Shown: in pieces, positions 40,781 to 42,252 of the stretch | Numbering within the stretch: the stretch's first letter is position 1 | Layout: each line of letters begins with the position of its first letter | Source: DASTWM01 sp035765855 | GTDB lineage: Bacteria > Chloroflexota > Chloroflexia > Chloroflexales > Roseiflexaceae | DNA length: 42,252 bases | Assembly: GCA_035765855.1 (NCBI GenBank) | Contig: DASTWM010000540.1 | Coordinates: 1 to 42,252, forward strand | Reading direction: 5' to 3' | Notes under the pieces: generated by a model | Seen by the model: only the letters and a program-made list of their open reading frames with translations | What the model was told of the DNA's origin: nothing | Databases searched by the model: none | Translations under genes and position numbers: made by a program

Positions 40781-42252
40781 ATGACCACCCGCGACAGCGT
40801 TCATCCCATCACCGATAAAGACCTTGAGCAGCACCGCGACACAGCCGAGTTCCGCCTGCAAAATATTCCCATGCGTGGCGTGTCGTACGACCTGCTGAGC
40901 GAAGTGCGCAAGCTGCCCGGCGTCGGCGGCTACCTGCTGAGCGAGCAGGTCAACCATGTGCTGCATGCCGTGCGGCGCGGCGCGTGCCTGTTCTATGAAT
41001 TGTACGAAGAACTGAGCGCGAAGATCGACCCGCGCGAGGCGACGTTTCTCGGCAGCTACGCCCTGTTCGGCATGGGCGCGCTGATTGCGCATGTGCTTCC
41101 AACGCCGGAGGGCGATAACCTGGCGACGTTTCCGAAGCCGGGCGGCGCGTTCTTTCAGACCGGGCTGGGGCCGGACGACGACCTGAAGGGCGTGCTGTCG
41201 TTCTATCTCAAGGCGGTGACGCAGGAGACGCCCGGCGGCTACATCGTCGAGTCGCCCGCCGACCTGGTGAACCTGACGCGTGAGTATTTCATCGCCGTGC
41301 GCGACCAGATGATCGCCTCCGCCGACACGCACCCGGCGGCGCTGCTGGCGCAGGTTGACGGCATCACGTTTCGGGTTGATGATCTTGAATTACGTGGCTT
41401 CGCGCTCGCCACCATGGATAAAATCGCCAAGGCGACCTTCACGCCGGTGCTGCCGGATGAGATCGTCGGCAACACGTCAGCCAAGCGGGCGCTGGTTCGT
41501 TATGTCGATAGATTAGCGCTGTACGACGCAGCGCGCGGCTTCAATCCGGTGCTGGAGTTCGGCGGCCTGCCGAGCACCGTGCTGTTCGACGGCTACCCTG
41601 GCACAGGCAAAACCTCGTTGTTCCGCATGGCCATGACGCGCATGAGCATGCGCAGCGAGCAGGTCGGCCTGCCAGCGCGCTTCGTCACGATCGACCCGAG
41701 CATCAAAGACGAATATTATGGCCGCACCGCCAAGCTGCTGACCGAGCGGCTGGAACTTGCGCGCGACCCGCAGGCGCTCACGCTGCTGTTCTTTGATGAC
41801 ATCGACCTGCTGCTGCTGGCGCGCGGCGACGCGGGCATGGGCGGCTCCGACAAGGATGTGCTGAACATCACCATGCAATTCCTTGACGGCGCGTTCACGC
41901 GGCACATCGGCAACGCGCAGACCTACGCGGCGACCAACGAACCGACCGCGACCGACTCGGCGTTGCGGCAGCGCTTCCACCAGCGCGAGGAGATCGAGGG
42001 GCCGGAGGATTGGGACGATTACGCGGCGCTGATTGGCATCAAGCTGGCGCGGCAGCTCAAGCTGGGTCTGGTGCAGGTCGGCGGCGACATGCCCTCGTCG
42101 CGCAGGGCAGCAGGAACCGAAAACCAGGAATCAGGAACCGGACAGCAATTCTTGAGCGGCACATTCCAAAATCTAAAATCTAAAATCCAAAATCGTCAGG
42201 TGACATGGCGCGAACTTGGCGAACTGGCTGCCGAATTCAAGCGCAAAGATCC
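40781..42252 (+). CDS. AAA+ ATPase, 3' truncated by window edge
   Basis: 490 codons visible; the frame is open to the window end. ATG 40781 has GGAG at 40770-40773. An N-terminal helical domain of about 225 residues (LPGVGGYLLSEQVNHVLHAV and so on) precedes the AAA+ core: Walker A GYPGTGKT (271-278), Walker B LLFFDDID (335-342), sensor-1 region YAATNEPT and arginine-rich LRQRFHQR. The Walker B has D-D rather than D-E. Residues about 444-473 are encoded by a repeat array and are probably a flexible insert. It is likely to remodel a protein partner, perhaps the coiled-coil product of the same gene row. Confidence 0.82.
   Translation, partial: MTTRDSVHPITDKDLEQHRDTAEFRLQNIPMRGVSYDLLSEVRKLPGVGGYLLSEQVNHVLHAVRRGACLFYELYEELSAKIDPREATFLGSYALFGMGALIAHVLPTPEGDNLATFPKPGGAFFQTGLGPDDDLKGVLSFYLKAVTQETPGGYIVESPADLVNLTREYFIAVRDQMIASADTHPAALLAQVDGITFRVDDLELRGFALATMDKIAKATFTPVLPDEIVGNTSAKRALVRYVDRLALYDAARGFNPVLEFGGLPSTVLFDGYPGTGKTSLFRMAMTRMSMRSEQVGLPARFVTIDPSIKDEYYGRTAKLLTERLELARDPQALTLLFFDDIDLLLLARGDAGMGGSDKDVLNITMQFLDGAFTRHIGNAQTYAATNEPTATDSALRQRFHQREEIEGPEDWDDYAALIGIKLARQLKLGLVQVGGDMPSSRRAAGTENQESGTGQQFLSGTFQNLKSKIQNRQVTWRELGELAAEFKRKD
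42109..42198. repeat. Heptamer-array element inside the AAA+ gene, locus 9
   Basis: AAAATCT, AAAATCT, AAAATCC, AAAATCG in tandem at 42168-42195, preceded by GGAACCG / GGAATCA / GGAACCG type units (42113-42140). It is in frame with the ATPase and encodes a polar Asn/Gln/Ser/Lys segment. Confidence 0.75.

Noticed and set aside
1..42252. tRNA, rRNA, insertion sequence or prophage genes
   Set aside because: I looked for tRNA cloverleaf segments, transposase motifs and phage structural proteins and recognised none; a dedicated scan would be needed to be certain for tRNA.

Overview
The window is a GC-rich bacterial chromosome segment of about 40 protein genes with no rRNA, tRNA, prophage or transposase. 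The best guess is a Chloroflexota bacterium, possibly from the Roseiflexus/Kouleothrix side (inference, not proven). The reasons are bacterial coenzyme F420 genes including an FbiB-type reductase domain, a fused CYP102-type P450, a secreted protein with two tandem YW..RGGLAIFG / VQYFERARLE repeats, and many intergenic arrays of short 7-9 bp repeats arranged as long hairpins.

Layout. 1-7134: an F420 locus with the end of cofE, the FbiB-type reductase domain, cofD, cofC, an F420-dependent LLM oxidoreductase and an F420-dependent PPOX-fold protein. It is interrupted by a broken PIN toxin-antitoxin pair and two acetyltransferases. 7180-12226: housekeeping and transport genes (DUF2795, SIMPL, M32 carboxypeptidase, ChrA) and an unknown gene. 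12373-18236: a heterodimeric ABC exporter, a NUDIX hydrolase, a FRG-domain protein and a phosphoesterase. 18377-21452: a two-domain multicopper oxidase and a secreted repeat protein. 21632-25651: a TetR repressor, three matching palindromic operators and a self-sufficient P450 resembling Bacillus CYP102A1 and its BM3R1 control. 25662-31616: a TMEM175-type channel, a GT-C glycosyltransferase, a methyltransferase, an AT-richer secreted protein and an APH-type kinase. 31810-34093: grpE, larB and larE. 34173-37537: a sugar-acid locus with uronate dehydrogenase and galactonate dehydratase in one operon, divergent from a GH140-like hydrolase. 37661-38246: brnT/brnA. 38413-42252: coiled-coil protein, unknown protein and AAA+ ATPase, all on the plus strand; the last is cut by the window end.

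The most striking feature is a set of about ten repeat elements. Each is a short tandem array facing a complementary array. Units differ between most loci, but the purine-side/pyrimidine-side architecture is the same. Most lie between genes. Three overlap coding sequence: the start of the F420 reductase gene, the heme-reductase linker of the P450, and the C-terminal part of the AAA+ protein. A second visible pattern is an excess of the tetramer CATG that appears to shape synonymous codon choice. All calls come from reading the sequence; no database search was run.
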